DNA from: a bacterium
GTDB lineage: Bacteria; SZUA-79; Acidulodesulfobacterales; Acidulodesulfobacteraceae
Assembly (NCBI GenBank): GCA_021850985.1
Contig: JAJZJX010000008.1
Location: 1 to 61,809, forward strand
Length of the DNA: 61,809 bases
Direction of reading: 5' to 3'
The notes below the pieces were generated by a model. The model saw only the letters and a program-made list of their open reading frames with translations, searched no databases and was not told the origin of the DNA. The position numbers were made by a program, and so were the translations under genes. This document shows positions 1 through 7,705 of this stretch, in pieces; positions within the stretch are counted from its first letter, which is position 1, and the number at the start of each line of letters is the position of its first letter.

Positions 1-86
1 GGATCTTCAAGCCCTTTTAGGATTTCATCCGTTAAATCTATTTTTAAACCCGCTATTAATCTTTGATATTCTTTTTCGTCACGCAT
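1..86 (-). CDS. Partial hypothetical protein of the conjugation operon
   Basis: Only the first 28 codons are inside the window (N-terminus MRDEKEYQRLIAG). The ATG at 86-84 overlaps the stop of the upstream YdjM-like gene by 8 nt, as expected for translational coupling in the leftward transfer operon. The visible part is charged, with no signal peptide or membrane segment. The family cannot be recognised from this stub; from its position it is probably another transfer gene. Confidence 0.5.
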   Translation of the reverse strand, partial: MRDEKEYQRLIAGLKIDLTDEILKGLED

Positions 87-687
87 GAAAACCACCGCCC
101 CATGAAATAATGATATGCTTAACGTGAAAAACATAAATAGAAACGGCTATGTTGAAAATGGTTATTCCCCATGCGACAAAACCTACCTTTGCCGAATCGA
201 AATTGCCTATTTTAAAACTAAACGGTTTATATAACGCCTTTTCCATTTTCGTTTTATGCTCTTCTTTCGTTTTATGCTCTTCGTTTTGATTTATTACAAC
301 CTTATAAATAGGAACTCCTACAGTCGTTACAGAATCTTCCAGTATGTGAGCGAAGCACGCAAATATAAAGCAACTCACCGCAAAAAACCAGATAAAACCG
401 ATTCCGCCGTAAAGTATGCTCACGATAAATAACCCGCTAAGTATTAAAAGATAAAGAAATAAATAAGTTTTATAATAATGCATTATCCCTCTATGACCCC
501 AGATGTTTATAAAGCCGTCTGGAGAAGAACCTTGCCCGAATATTTTTAAATCCCAGTCTGGAAAAGTCGAACCGAACACTGTAATTAAAAGACCCGTAAA
601 AAATATTTTACTAATACTATTACTAACTATCAGCATAACCGAAAAATATGTCGAAACCGTCGTTATTTTATGCTCAATGTTCGTCAT
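79..687 (-). CDS. YdjM-like membrane-bound metal-dependent hydrolase family protein
   Basis: A 202-aa integral membrane protein with about four hydrophobic segments. It carries acidic and histidine motifs typical of the LexA-regulated YdjM/DUF457 family: FPDWDL (residues 42-47, Asp44 and Asp46), HRGIMH (65-70) and HILED (114-118), which would coordinate a metal at the membrane. A short tandem repeat of EEHKTK lies at residues 136-147. Homologues are common as cargo on plasmids and ICEs, and their substrate is generally unknown. It overlaps the TraF-type peptidase gene by a few bases and belongs to the same leftward operon. The family call is from motifs; the function in conjugation is unclear. 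Confidence 0.7.
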   Translation of the reverse strand: MTNIEHKITTVSTYFSVMLIVSNSISKIFFTGLLITVFGSTFPDWDLKIFGQGSSPDGFINIWGHRGIMHYYKTYLFLYLLILSGLFIVSILYGGIGFIWFFAVSCFIFACFAHILEDSVTTVGVPIYKVVINQNEEHKTKEEHKTKMEKALYKPFSFKIGNFDSAKVGFVAWGITIFNIAVSIYVFHVKHIIISWGGGFHA

Positions 688-1196
688 AATTTTGTACCGA
701 TATATAAAGCTTTATAAGCTATCGTTTTAACAGGTCCGAAATACCGCGAATCGTAACTCAGCTTATTATATGTCGAAATCAACCAATAACCGTTAATTTC
801 ATATTTCCCGTAAGGATAATGTTTAATGTGCTGTTCCGCCGGAGGCGGCGAATTTGAAATAACCCTATAAGCCGTAAATTTACTGGCAACAGTAATGCCG
901 TAAGATTTCAGCGTAACCGCTTCGTAAGGAAGCGCCGCGACTTTTTTAACAAGATACTTCGTGCCGCCGGGACAGTCCTTATTTTTAGCCAGACCGATAT
1001 AACCGCGTTTTATTCCAAGAATCGAATATTTATTTAAAGGCGCACATGCCAGGACGGTATCTCCTATTTTTATGTTTTTGGGGGGGAACAGAAGATACCA
1101 GCCTACCGGCATGGAGAGGGTGCTATTGTAAGCTAAACCTATCGGCATATCAAATAAAAACGGAAACAAATATATTAACAATATTAATTTTTTCAA
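684..1196 (-). CDS. traF: TraF-type conjugative transfer signal peptidase (S26 family)
   Basis: An approximately 170-aa inner-membrane serine peptidase with one N-terminal membrane anchor. The catalytic serine sits in TLSMPVGWY (Ser33 counted from the upstream ATG) and the general-base lysine in LVKKVAALP (about Lys89), the Ser/Lys pair of RP4 TraF, which processes and cyclises the pilin TrbC. I prefer the TTG at 1196: its TTGA overlaps the stop of the upstream transglycosylase gene, and a GGGAGG ribosome site lies 7 nt before it. The upstream ATG at 1211 would place that site inside the gene. It fits the VirB/Trb gene order of this operon. The pilin itself must lie outside the window. Confidence 0.85.
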   Translation of the reverse strand: MKKLILLIYLFPFLFDMPIGLAYNSTLSMPVGWYLLFPPKNIKIGDTVLACAPLNKYSILGIKRGYIGLAKNKDCPGGTKYLVKKVAALPYEAVTLKSYGITVASKFTAYRVISNSPPPAEQHIKHYPYGKYEINGYWLISTYNKLSYDSRYFGPVKTIAYKALYIGTKL

Positions 1197-1687
1197 TTTA
1201 GAGCCTCCCATACTTTTTCAGCGTAATTCCTATCTCCGAAAAACCGTCCGCTATTATAATATTCGAGCGATCTAAATAAGGCGACTTGAGGATTGCCGAA
1301 ACGGTTCAGCGCTATATCGTATCCCTGCAATAAAATATACGAGCCTACAAAAACGTTATAGCAGGGGTTAAAAACATCCCTTAAGCCTATCCTGAATTTT
1401 CTAATATTAACGATATTTATCTGCGCAAGGCCTAAATCGACGTTATGTCCTTTGCTAATGAGATAACGCGCAGCAGATATTGCTTTGTTTTTATTAGAAA
1501 AAAAATAACTTCTATGGACAGTATCGTCATCGATGGCGTAAGGGTTACCTTGCGACTCGATATAAACTATCTTTTCCATTGTAACGGGCGATGCATAAAC
1601 GGAACATTCGCTCCAAAATCCTGCAAACGCCTTATTAGGAGGCGACGCAAATACGAGCGAAATAAATAAAAACGCAAATATCCTCAT
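1193..1687 (-). CDS. VirB1/TrbN-like lytic transglycosylase
   Basis: A 164-aa exported SLT-domain protein with a signal peptide at residues 1-22. The catalytic glutamate is in the IES motif (Glu44, IESQGNPYAI), and the GLAQINI motif near residues 86-92 is the usual second SLT signature. Such enzymes open the peptidoglycan for assembly of the type IV secretion channel. The ATG overlaps the VirB10 stop (ATGA) and the 3' end couples to the TraF-type peptidase gene. The length is normal for plasmid VirB1-type proteins that consist of only the SLT domain. Confidence 0.88.
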   Translation of the reverse strand: MRIFAFLFISLVFASPPNKAFAGFWSECSVYASPVTMEKIVYIESQGNPYAIDDDTVHRSYFFSNKNKAISAARYLISKGHNVDLGLAQINIVNIRKFRIGLRDVFNPCYNVFVGSYILLQGYDIALNRFGNPQVALFRSLEYYNSGRFFGDRNYAEKVWEALN

Positions 1688-2886
1688 CTATACGCTCTCC
1701 TGAAAATTATGTTTTTTGTAACGACTATATCGAAAGTAAACCCTGGTTTAACTTTGAGGGTCGGAGCAAGACTTATCTGTTCGTTTACTATCTGCTGTGC
1801 AACGTTGCCGAGATTCTGGCTTAAACTAGTTGCAAACTGTTGCGCAGGCGTGGGATATACGTTGCCCGTCGTATTTCCTGCCGCTTCCTGAATGCCGAAA
1901 TCAAGCAATGTCAGCAAGCTCACGGATTTTGCCGTTGACCAGAAATGATAATCCACTACATCGTGAAGCCCCGCATAACCTCTGTGAGACGCTCCCTCAA
2001 AGCCTGGTAATTGCATTTCTGATCCGTCAGGAAAAATCACTAAACTAAACGCCAACAGAACCCGCGTCTGTGTTGCGCCGACCGACGTATCGTATTGTCC
2101 TATCAGTTCTGAACCCTTTGGGATTAATAAATAATCAAGATTATGTGAATACACGTCCTGATTGACGATTGCTACGACCTGTCCGGGAAGTTGCGAATTA
2201 ACTCCTGTTTCAAGCGTAGCCGGTATTATACTTCCCGGAGCAATAAAATACTGAGTACCGAGATTATATTTGGCGTAAGGCGAGAGCCACACGGCAGGCG
2301 TGACTGCTTTCTTTGCATTGTTTAAAAAAGATATATGTTTCTGATTTTCGCTTTTTTTGCCCTGAGGCATACGCGTTTGCAATTGCTTAAGTAATTCGGA
2401 CTGAAAAGCTAAATCGCTATTAGGCTGTCCCGTTATACTCTTTTTGATGTTAGATATGACGGACGGCGGACTTATAACTTCTATCTGCGAATTATTTGCA
2501 GAATTAGGGTTAAACGCTTTTTTAACCGGAATGCCCGGGACTTTACCTGATGCTTTGAAAGATTCCGCCACTAGCATTTTTTTCTTTTTATTAGACATTT
2601 TATTTATTTTAGGTTTAGGTTGTTTGACGAGCGATGAAATAATAGATTGAGTAGTTTCTTTGCTTTGCTTCGTATACATCCTGTTTACCTGATTTTTAAT
2701 AATTTTCGTTTTTTGAGATTGTATATTTTTTTTGCTTCCCCAGCGAATAGTGGAAACAAAATAAATTATTAAAAAAACTATTAATAAAAGTATTATTCCG
2801 ACGACCGCAACTTCTTTTCTGATACCGACGTATGGAATATTATCTTTCTCGTTTCCGTTTGGCGCGTCTTTGTCTTTTTTTGCCAT
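1684..2886 (-). CDS. virB10: VirB10/TrbI type IV secretion channel protein
   Basis: About 400 aa. A short cytoplasmic N-terminus is followed by one transmembrane helix (around residues 25-45), a periplasmic linker rich in Lys, Pro and Gln, and a conserved C-terminal VirB10/TrbI domain with the motifs LIPKGSELIGQY and a glycine-rich stretch ending in LLDFG. VirB10 spans both membranes and gates the secretion channel. I place the start at the ATG at 2886, which overlaps the VirB9 stop as TAATG; a GTG at 2901 and an ATG at 2895 are in frame upstream. Confidence 0.92.
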   Translation of the reverse strand: MAKKDKDAPNGNEKDNIPYVGIRKEVAVVGIILLLIVFLIIYFVSTIRWGSKKNIQSQKTKIIKNQVNRMYTKQSKETTQSIISSLVKQPKPKINKMSNKKKKMLVAESFKASGKVPGIPVKKAFNPNSANNSQIEVISPPSVISNIKKSITGQPNSDLAFQSELLKQLQTRMPQGKKSENQKHISFLNNAKKAVTPAVWLSPYAKYNLGTQYFIAPGSIIPATLETGVNSQLPGQVVAIVNQDVYSHNLDYLLIPKGSELIGQYDTSVGATQTRVLLAFSLVIFPDGSEMQLPGFEGASHRGYAGLHDVVDYHFWSTAKSVSLLTLLDFGIQEAAGNTTGNVYPTPAQQFATSLSQNLGNVAQQIVNEQISLAPTLKVKPGFTFDIVVTKNIIFRRAYR

Positions 2887-3776
2887 TACCACCATCCCCA
2901 CGGATTAGGTTTGCGGCCATAATGTATCGTGATTTCTTTTTTAGAGTTCTTAGTGCGCGATACTAAAATTATCGTTTTCGGGACACCTCTTAAAACATAA
3001 TACCCGCCTCTATAAACAAAATTCACGAGATATTTCTTTTTAGCGTGTTCTATAAGTAATGCAGGAAGAGGTCCGCCGGCAGCGATCTTTATAAATGTTT
3101 CCTTGCCGTCGTTAAAAACCCTCAATACTTTATATCCCTTTCCCGTTTCGTAATACCTGAAACTCAGTTTACTTATAGAAATAGGCTTATTTGAAACAAG
3201 ATTTTTATGTATTTTAAACGAAACAGCCTTGTAGTTTTTGACGTAGATACCCGGAAAATAAAAACCGACGATAGGCATATACCTGTGTTTGGTAGAAACA
3301 AGATTGAAATAATATAATTTATTTATCGTCGTTACTATCATCGTAGTTCTGAGTTCCGGCTGATTCGGTTTTAACGTGAGATAGTCACCCATGGAGTTAT
3401 GAATCTTTTTAAACATAAAGTTTGCTGAATTTCCGACTGTCACGTTTAAAATCTCGGTTCCTTTCTGAAATTTAATTAAGGTCAGCCGCCTTATTCGCAA
3501 AAATACCGTAGGGGTCGTAATACCGTATGGAAATAATAATTCCCCGTCGTTTAGTTTCACCAACGGATAACGCCCATGGAAATAATGTGTATTAATGTAT
3601 TTTAAGACTAAAATCAGGTTCTCGTTTTTAAGATAATTGTTGCGTTTCGTTCGAGCCGACATAGCAGGCAGGGGTTTAATACCTGTATACTTTACCGCCG
3701 GAATAGCGAAAGATTTTTGTGCTAATCCCGTAATTATCAACACGCTAAAAAATAAAAAGGCCTTAATTTTATTCAT
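2886..3776 (-). CDS. virB9: VirB9/TrbG outer-membrane-complex protein
   Basis: A 296-aa exported protein: hydrophobic signal peptide (residues 1-24), then a beta-rich VirB9/TrbG/CagX domain. A YETGKGYKVLRVFNDGKET stretch near residue 210 and a GGYYVLRGVPKTIILVSR stretch near the end match the conserved C-terminal beta-sandwich that packs on VirB10. It sits between VirB8 and VirB10, the canonical order. Together with VirB7 (not seen, usually a tiny lipoprotein) it forms the outer-membrane ring. Confidence 0.88.
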   Translation of the reverse strand: MNKIKAFLFFSVLIITGLAQKSFAIPAVKYTGIKPLPAMSARTKRNNYLKNENLILVLKYINTHYFHGRYPLVKLNDGELLFPYGITTPTVFLRIRRLTLIKFQKGTEILNVTVGNSANFMFKKIHNSMGDYLTLKPNQPELRTTMIVTTINKLYYFNLVSTKHRYMPIVGFYFPGIYVKNYKAVSFKIHKNLVSNKPISISKLSFRYYETGKGYKVLRVFNDGKETFIKIAAGGPLPALLIEHAKKKYLVNFVYRGGYYVLRGVPKTIILVSRTKNSKKEITIHYGRKPNPWGWW

Positions 3777-3781
3777 TTTTT

Positions 3782-4414
3782 TTATTCCTTTGTATATGAA
3801 AAATATTTAATGTATATTCCCAGCGGATTGGTTTCCGCTTCTTTAAGGGTTTTAGGAGGAATAACGACTACGCCCACGGTTGCTATATAATTCGTGGTAG
3901 TTATAGGCGTTCCGTTTTTATCGACCTCGTTAACAGTAAAACTTACACTGTAAGAGCCGTCGGGCTTTTGCAATATATAGTGAACTTTTACAAGCCTGAG
4001 ATGTTTTTCGAGAAAAGGATTATGTACGCTCAAATAGTGAACTATTACCGCTCTTGCGCCTGTCAGGGATTCTCCCGCTACTTTATTAACCCGCTGTTTT
4101 GTAACTATCTCGGAAGCTATATTACCGAACGTATATTCAATATACTGATTAATATAATATCTAATGACCATGGGTGAAAGTCCTGTATTCTGCGTGAGCG
4201 GTTTTAAAAGCTTTATATCGCGGATATTGTCTGATTTATTTATATATACGACATAAGGAACGACATGAGTTCGTACGGCTTGGGTATAAAAACCTATGCC
4301 CATTATTACGGCTATGGCAAGAGAAAGAACGGCCGCTAACCGCCAATTCTTAGCTTGGTTAATGTAAGTGCCGTATCTTTCGAGCCATTCTTTCCTGGCT
4401 TCTAAATATCCCAT
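3782..4414 (-). CDS. virB8: VirB8/TrbF inner-membrane assembly protein
   Basis: A 210-aa bitopic protein: short cytoplasmic N-terminus, one membrane helix (WRLAAVLSLAIAVIMGIGFY, residues 24-43) and a periplasmic NTF2-like VirB8 domain containing HVVPYVVYINKSDN and a terminal stretch ending LGIYIKYFSYTKE. VirB8 nucleates assembly of the secretion channel and contacts VirB9 and VirB10. It starts 13 nt inside the preceding HTH gene and ends 6 nt before VirB9, so the genes are one transcription unit. Confidence 0.9.
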   Translation of the reverse strand: MGYLEARKEWLERYGTYINQAKNWRLAAVLSLAIAVIMGIGFYTQAVRTHVVPYVVYINKSDNIRDIKLLKPLTQNTGLSPMVIRYYINQYIEYTFGNIASEIVTKQRVNKVAGESLTGARAVIVHYLSVHNPFLEKHLRLVKVHYILQKPDGSYSVSFTVNEVDKNGTPITTTNYIATVGVVVIPPKTLKEAETNPLGIYIKYFSYTKE

Positions 4415-4635
4415 TTATTTATCCCTCTATATTTAGATTTTGTTAATTCCGATGCTTTTATTTCGCCATTAGTAACTTCTTCAATTTTTAAAGCTAATTT
4501 ATCCGATGTTTTTGATTTACCCCATATAATATTAAATATATGGGTTTTTGATTTACCTACCAGTTTGGCAAATTCAGAAACGGATATTTGATGATTAAAG
4601 CAGTATGTTCTTATTATGTGATGGTTAAAGCCCAC
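4402..4635 (-). CDS. Small HTH protein leading the transfer operon
   Basis: A 77-aa protein with a Cro/YdaS-like helix-turn-helix (VSEFAKLVGKSKTHIFNIIWG, about residues 18-38). GTG start with a good AAAGGAG ribosome site 7-8 nt upstream. It is the first gene of the leftward VirB operon and is preceded by the promoter shared with the rightward operon (see 4668-4740). It is probably a DNA-binding regulator of transfer, opposed to or paired with the divergent Xre protein at 4770. Target and effect are inferred only. Confidence 0.6.
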   Translation of the reverse strand: MGFNHHIIRTYCFNHQISVSEFAKLVGKSKTHIFNIIWGKSKTSDKLALKIEEVTNGEIKASELTKSKYRGINKWDI

Positions 4636-4667
4636 TATTAACTCCTTTCATTTTTTTGTTAATTTTT

Positions 4668-4740
4668 AATGCTTATTATAAAAATACAACTTTAATAAAC
4701 ATAAGTCAAGTTATTTTTCAAATCTAATTTAATGAAATTA
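4668..4740 (-). promoter_or_regulatory. Promoter/operator of the VirB operon, duplicated at 8498-8572
   Basis: Reading leftward: -35 TTGACT (4709-4704), 17-bp spacer, -10 TATTTT (4686-4681), followed directly by TATAAT. About 70 bp are nearly identical to the region before the rightward operon at 8.5 kb, including the whole spacer motif TTATTAAAGTTG. Such long identity beyond the hexamers suggests a shared operator. Confidence 0.7.
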
Positions 4741-4750
4741 TTATCGTCTT

Positions 4751-4769
4751 GTATTAAAGTTTTATTAAT
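4751..4769 (+). promoter_or_regulatory. Candidate autoregulatory operator before the Xre gene
   Basis: GTATTAAAGTTTTATTA ends at the ATG at 4770 and repeats the ATTAAAGTT motif found in the spacers of the two shared promoters. No Shine-Dalgarno site is visible, so a bound repressor here would block initiation directly. Inference from motif repetition only. Confidence 0.35.
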
Positions 4770-5249
4770 ATGTCTAAAGAGAAAAAATCTAAAGAGAAAA
4801 AATTTGAAAATGCAGCCTTACTAAAGGCTATCGGGGAGAAAATACGGACAAAACGGGAAGAACTTAAACTGTCTCAGGGGGAAATTGCGGATATTTTAGA
4901 ATTAAGTTATACACAAATATATCATTATGAGACCGGTAGGTCTGAAATCCCTATAACAAATCTCTTAAGGCTTTGCGAGTTTTTTAATGTTGATATTCAT
5001 TATTTTATTAGTGAAATCAAAAATGAGAATCAAGAAAAACTTTCTATTGTAAAATATCCTGAAAATCCTGAACTTGAGAAAAGAATCGTTGCAGTTAAAG
5101 AAATATATAAATCTGAAAACGAAGATTTGATTATAGGAGTTAATAATTGTGTAGATTCTATGTCGATTATATTAAAAAAACGGCAGGAGCAACGAAGAGA
5201 TAACGGAACTGTTAAAAAAACTCGGCTGGGGCGGACTGGTAAAAAATAA
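4770..5249 (+). CDS. Xre-family transcriptional regulator
   Basis: 159 aa. Lysine-rich N-terminus, then a classic HTH_3 domain at about residues 20-75 with LSQGEIADILELSYTQIYHYE as the recognition unit, followed by a charged helical C-terminal region (to residue 159) without a peptidase motif. Divergent from the VirB operon, whose promoter lies in the 135-bp gap. The arrangement and the repeated ATTAAAGTT motif make it the best candidate for the master regulator of both conjugation operons. No ribosome site is visible, so the transcript could be leaderless. Confidence 0.75.
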   Translation: MSKEKKSKEKKFENAALLKAIGEKIRTKREELKLSQGEIADILELSYTQIYHYETGRSEIPITNLLRLCEFFNVDIHYFISEIKNENQEKLSIVKYPENPELEKRIVAVKEIYKSENEDLIIGVNNCVDSMSIILKKRQEQRRDNGTVKKTRLGRTGKK

Positions 5250-5256
5250 AGACTAG

Positions 5257-5766
5257 TTAGTATGGATAATGCCATTGAACAATTGGTTTGCTCCATTGCC
5301 ATTGTAAAACATATATATACCAATTTTTATTTGCAGTTTGTTGAAAAAAAGCCTGTGCCTCTCCCTTTTTGTGAATAATACAGTGATCTTTTAAAAGTTT
5401 ATTTTTAACTTTATAAAATGTCTTATTTGGAACAAAGCTAACGCTATACCAGCAAGCAGCGGAATGGGTCTCCGTATTGCTTTGACAAGATATAATTTTA
5501 TCGAATTTCATAGTGCCTATATTAAAATTATCTATAATTTTGTGTTTAACAAACACAGCAAAACCAACTCCAGAAAAAATAGATATTCTTTTTTTTGTAT
5601 TAACAACTTCAGGATATTTTTGTGATATTAAATAAGCGGCAGTATTTTTTGACCAATGCTTTAAGTTATGATGATTAGAGCAACCTGAAAATATAAGAAT
5701 AGGGACTAATAAAAATAATCCCAATATCATAATTTTAAATATTATATTAGCCTTAAGCACGTTCAT
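5257..5766 (-). CDS. Hypothetical lipoprotein
   Basis: A 169-aa protein with a hydrophobic N-terminal helix and a lipobox IFSGC (about residues 25-29), so it is predicted to be lipidated. The mature part has pairs of cysteines and a tryptophan-rich C-terminus (YVLQWQWSKP). No family is recognised. On conjugative elements, lone lipoproteins of this size often act in surface or entry exclusion, but nothing here proves that. The -10 box ends only 6 nt before the ATG. Confidence 0.6.
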   Translation of the reverse strand: MNVLKANIIFKIMILGLFLLVPILIFSGCSNHHNLKHWSKNTAAYLISQKYPEVVNTKKRISIFSGVGFAVFVKHKIIDNFNIGTMKFDKIISCQSNTETHSAACWYSVSFVPNKTFYKVKNKLLKDHCIIHKKGEAQAFFQQTANKNWYIYVLQWQWSKPIVQWHYPY

Positions 5767-5772
5767 ATTTAT

Positions 5773-5801
5773 TTTATATAATTATTTTTAATAATAGTCA
5801 A
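5773..5801 (-). promoter_or_regulatory. Promoter of the lipoprotein gene, probably leaderless
   Basis: -35 TTGACT (5801-5796), exactly 17 bp, -10 TATAAA (5778-5773), then ATAAAT and the ATG at 5766. The start point would fall at or next to the A of the ATG. The same TATAAAATAAATAT string recurs at 7591-7605 and 8431-8444. Confidence 0.6.
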
Positions 5802-5824
5802 TTTTATATGCATCGTTACAGGAG

Positions 5825-6286
5825 TTATATATCCAAAATTAAATTTTTAATATAAGGTTTTACTATAGGACTAAATTTCAAGGCGAACACAATTCTTTTC
5901 TTTAAATCTATAGGAATATCTCTTAATTTTATTTCAAAGTCCTCTTCCCAGTTAATAATTTTGTTATTTTCAAAAAACTCTTGTTTTCGGTTAAAAATGG
6001 GCTGGTTACAATCTATTACTGTATCATCTTTATATATAAATGAAAAATCCTTATAAGGTTGTATCGATATAATCGAATTAAGGGCTTTTTTATTTGTTCT
6101 GTCGTAATAATCTATTTTACTGTCCAATTTAGATGTAAGCAAAACAAATAAAAGATAATCATTTTCTTTTAGCGGGATTGATATATGATAGTGTAACGGT
6201 GCTTTTGGGTCGTGTTCAGCATCTTTAAAATGACAAACGCAAAATCCCGAAAGCGATGTAATTATAATACTTGGCGGTAGTTTCAT
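5825..6286 (-). CDS. Putative toxin partner of the Panacea antitoxin
   Basis: A 153-aa soluble protein of unrecognised fold, rich in beta-type stretches (LHYHISIPLKENDYLLFVLL at residues 31-50) and with one Cys pair near residues 17-19. Its ATG begins 2 nt after the stop of the Panacea-domain gene. Panacea proteins are known to act as antitoxins fused or adjacent to very diverse toxins, so the small unknown ORF downstream is the expected toxin. Function is inferred from context alone. Confidence 0.5.
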   Translation of the reverse strand: MKLPPSIIITSLSGFCVCHFKDAEHDPKAPLHYHISIPLKENDYLLFVLLTSKLDSKIDYYDRTNKKALNSIISIQPYKDFSFIYKDDTVIDCNQPIFNRKQEFFENNKIINWEEDFEIKLRDIPIDLKKRIVFALKFSPIVKPYIKNLILDI

Positions 6287-6288
6287 TT

Positions 6289-6867
6289 CTAAGCATAAGA
6301 TGTATTGGTTTTAAGTATCTTTCTTGATTCTTCTATGTGCTCGGCAGGCATTTTTAAGGGGTCGTCGTCCCCTAATACCGATAAAAATTCCTCGGTTCTT
6401 AAACGTATTCTTTTTGCAGTGCCTTTTTTAAGTAAATCTTCATATTGAGCCCATTCCGGATATTTATGTGTATATTCGCTTAATTCAAATGATTTTTTAT
6501 TTCCAAAAGTTTTGATAATGAAATCCAGCGCCTCGATATCGGTTTCAGAAAGCATATCTAAAGAAATATCGACGTCTTTGGCTATATAGTTGTGATGTCC
6601 GGTCTTTTCAATTAATTTATTAAGATATTCAAACTCGTTTTCGGAAACGTTAGTAGGATAGTCGAAGCTTAATATATCTTTTACAGTAGTGCCTACTGGA
6701 CCGTATTCCATAGCATAATAATCATCGTTTAAAATAGTTCTGCCGTAGCGGATTAGGTGATATTTATCAGCAAGATATAATAATTTGATAAGTTTTAACT
6801 TATCGCATGCCCCTGTATTTTTAAGAATATAAAATAAAGATTGCGTAATTGTCGCGCTAATAATCAT
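6289..6867 (-). CDS. Panacea/SocA-domain (DUF4065) antitoxin
   Basis: 192 aa. The N-terminal two thirds match the Panacea (SocA-like, DUF4065) domain: KLIKLLYLADKYHLIRYGR, then DDYYAMEYGPVG and LSETDIEALDFIIKTFG. Members neutralise a neighbouring toxin, and the founder SocA is an adaptor for ClpXP. The C-terminal extension from about residue 150 is probably the toxin-specific part. Ribosome site AGAAGG precedes the ATG. It forms a two-gene operon with the ORF at 5825-6286. Confidence 0.75.
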   Translation of the reverse strand: MIISATITQSLFYILKNTGACDKLKLIKLLYLADKYHLIRYGRTILNDDYYAMEYGPVGTTVKDILSFDYPTNVSENEFEYLNKLIEKTGHHNYIAKDVDISLDMLSETDIEALDFIIKTFGNKKSFELSEYTHKYPEWAQYEDLLKKGTAKRIRLRTEEFLSVLGDDDPLKMPAEHIEESRKILKTNTSYA

Positions 6868-6964
6868 ATTAGAACCTTCTGTATGTTTTTATTTATTATA
6901 TCATATAAAATATCGTAAAATAAATAACAATTCTTTAATTATTTATATTTTACAATTGAGCATT

Positions 6965-7096
6965 TTATGTTTTTAAATATCTCATAAAATCAAATAAAGC
7001 AGTATCTAATTCTTCTATTATTTTCTTTCCTTTATTTCTTCGTTTAAATAAATAAATAATACCCAGTATAGTAATTAATGCGAGCAGGGATGCGCT
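6965..7096 (-). pseudogene. Out-of-frame membrane tail after the ORF6N gene
   Basis: Directly after the ORF6N stop another frame is open and encodes a membrane helix (SVMSASLLALITILGIIYLF), a basic KRRNKGKK stretch and a short end (FDFMRYLKT) with its stop at 6967-6965. The two frames overlap over about 40 nt. Either a frameshift cut a longer membrane-anchored ORF6N protein, or this is a separate 44-aa peptide starting at an internal ATG. I cannot decide. Confidence 0.4.
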
Positions 7097-7593
7097 CATA
7101 ACAGAAAGAATAATAATTCGTATCGTAAACCATTTATTATCCCGGTCATAATAATATCGCCTATAACCCTAGCGGCTTTCTCGCCTATCCTCTTTTTCTC
7201 GGTTTCATTTGCGGTCGGAAGCTTCGATATGCTTCTGGAAAGGTCTTTTATTCTAGCGTATGTCTCGATTATATCAAGAGTCGTTTGGACTGCTTTAGAG
7301 CTTTTGATTATGGTAGCAAGCATATAAAGACCTTTTTCGGTAAAGGTCTTAGGCGGAACGCGGGTCATTGAAAATTTTGCGGTGGAAAATTTCCTCCGCA
7401 ATTCTTCTAATTCCTGTTTTGACAACTCAAAGATATATCCTTCAGGAAACTTATCCGGATTGTTTTTAACCGCTTTATTAATATCCTTTGTTTCTACTCC
7501 GTATAGCGCGGCCACGTCGCTATCGAGGATAACCTTTTCTCCACGGACGTCGATTATTTTACTCTCTACAGTTTCAAATTTTACGATATTCAT
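7096..7593 (-). CDS. ORF6N-domain DNA-binding protein, possibly shortened by frameshift
   Basis: 165 aa. The ORF6N domain covers residues 10-100 (VILDSDVAALYGVETKDINKAV, then TFTEKGLYMLATIIKSSKAV). These proteins occur in phages and mobile elements and are thought to bind DNA through a KilA-N-like fold. The last 11 residues (GLRYELLFFLL) look like out-of-frame translation; the alternative frame gives a membrane tail. A TATAAA box ends 6 nt before the ATG. It may be intact through residue 155. Confidence 0.65.
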   Translation of the reverse strand: MNIVKFETVESKIIDVRGEKVILDSDVAALYGVETKDINKAVKNNPDKFPEGYIFELSKQELEELRRKFSTAKFSMTRVPPKTFTEKGLYMLATIIKSSKAVQTTLDIIETYARIKDLSRSISKLPTANETEKKRIGEKAARVIGDIIMTGIINGLRYELLFFLL

Positions 7594-7600
7594 ATTTATT

Positions 7601-7705
7601 TTATATAACTATGGAGCCGAATAATATTATCCTTTTAATCTCATAACCGGCTTTTTCAACTTCTTCGGTAATTATATTTTTTGCTATCTCAATATTTAGG
7701 ACAAG
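7601..7705 (-). pseudogene. Nucleotidyltransferase (MNT) N-terminal fragment
   Basis: A stretch of 34 codons, reading ITEEVEKAGYEIKRIILFGS near its end, matches the start of minimal nucleotidyltransferases, whose active-site loop reads FGSRARG. Here it stops just after FGS at the repeated promoter string TTATATAAAATAAAT. It has no start codon and abuts the stop of the upstream lipoprotein gene, so it is a recombination leftover. Confidence 0.5.
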
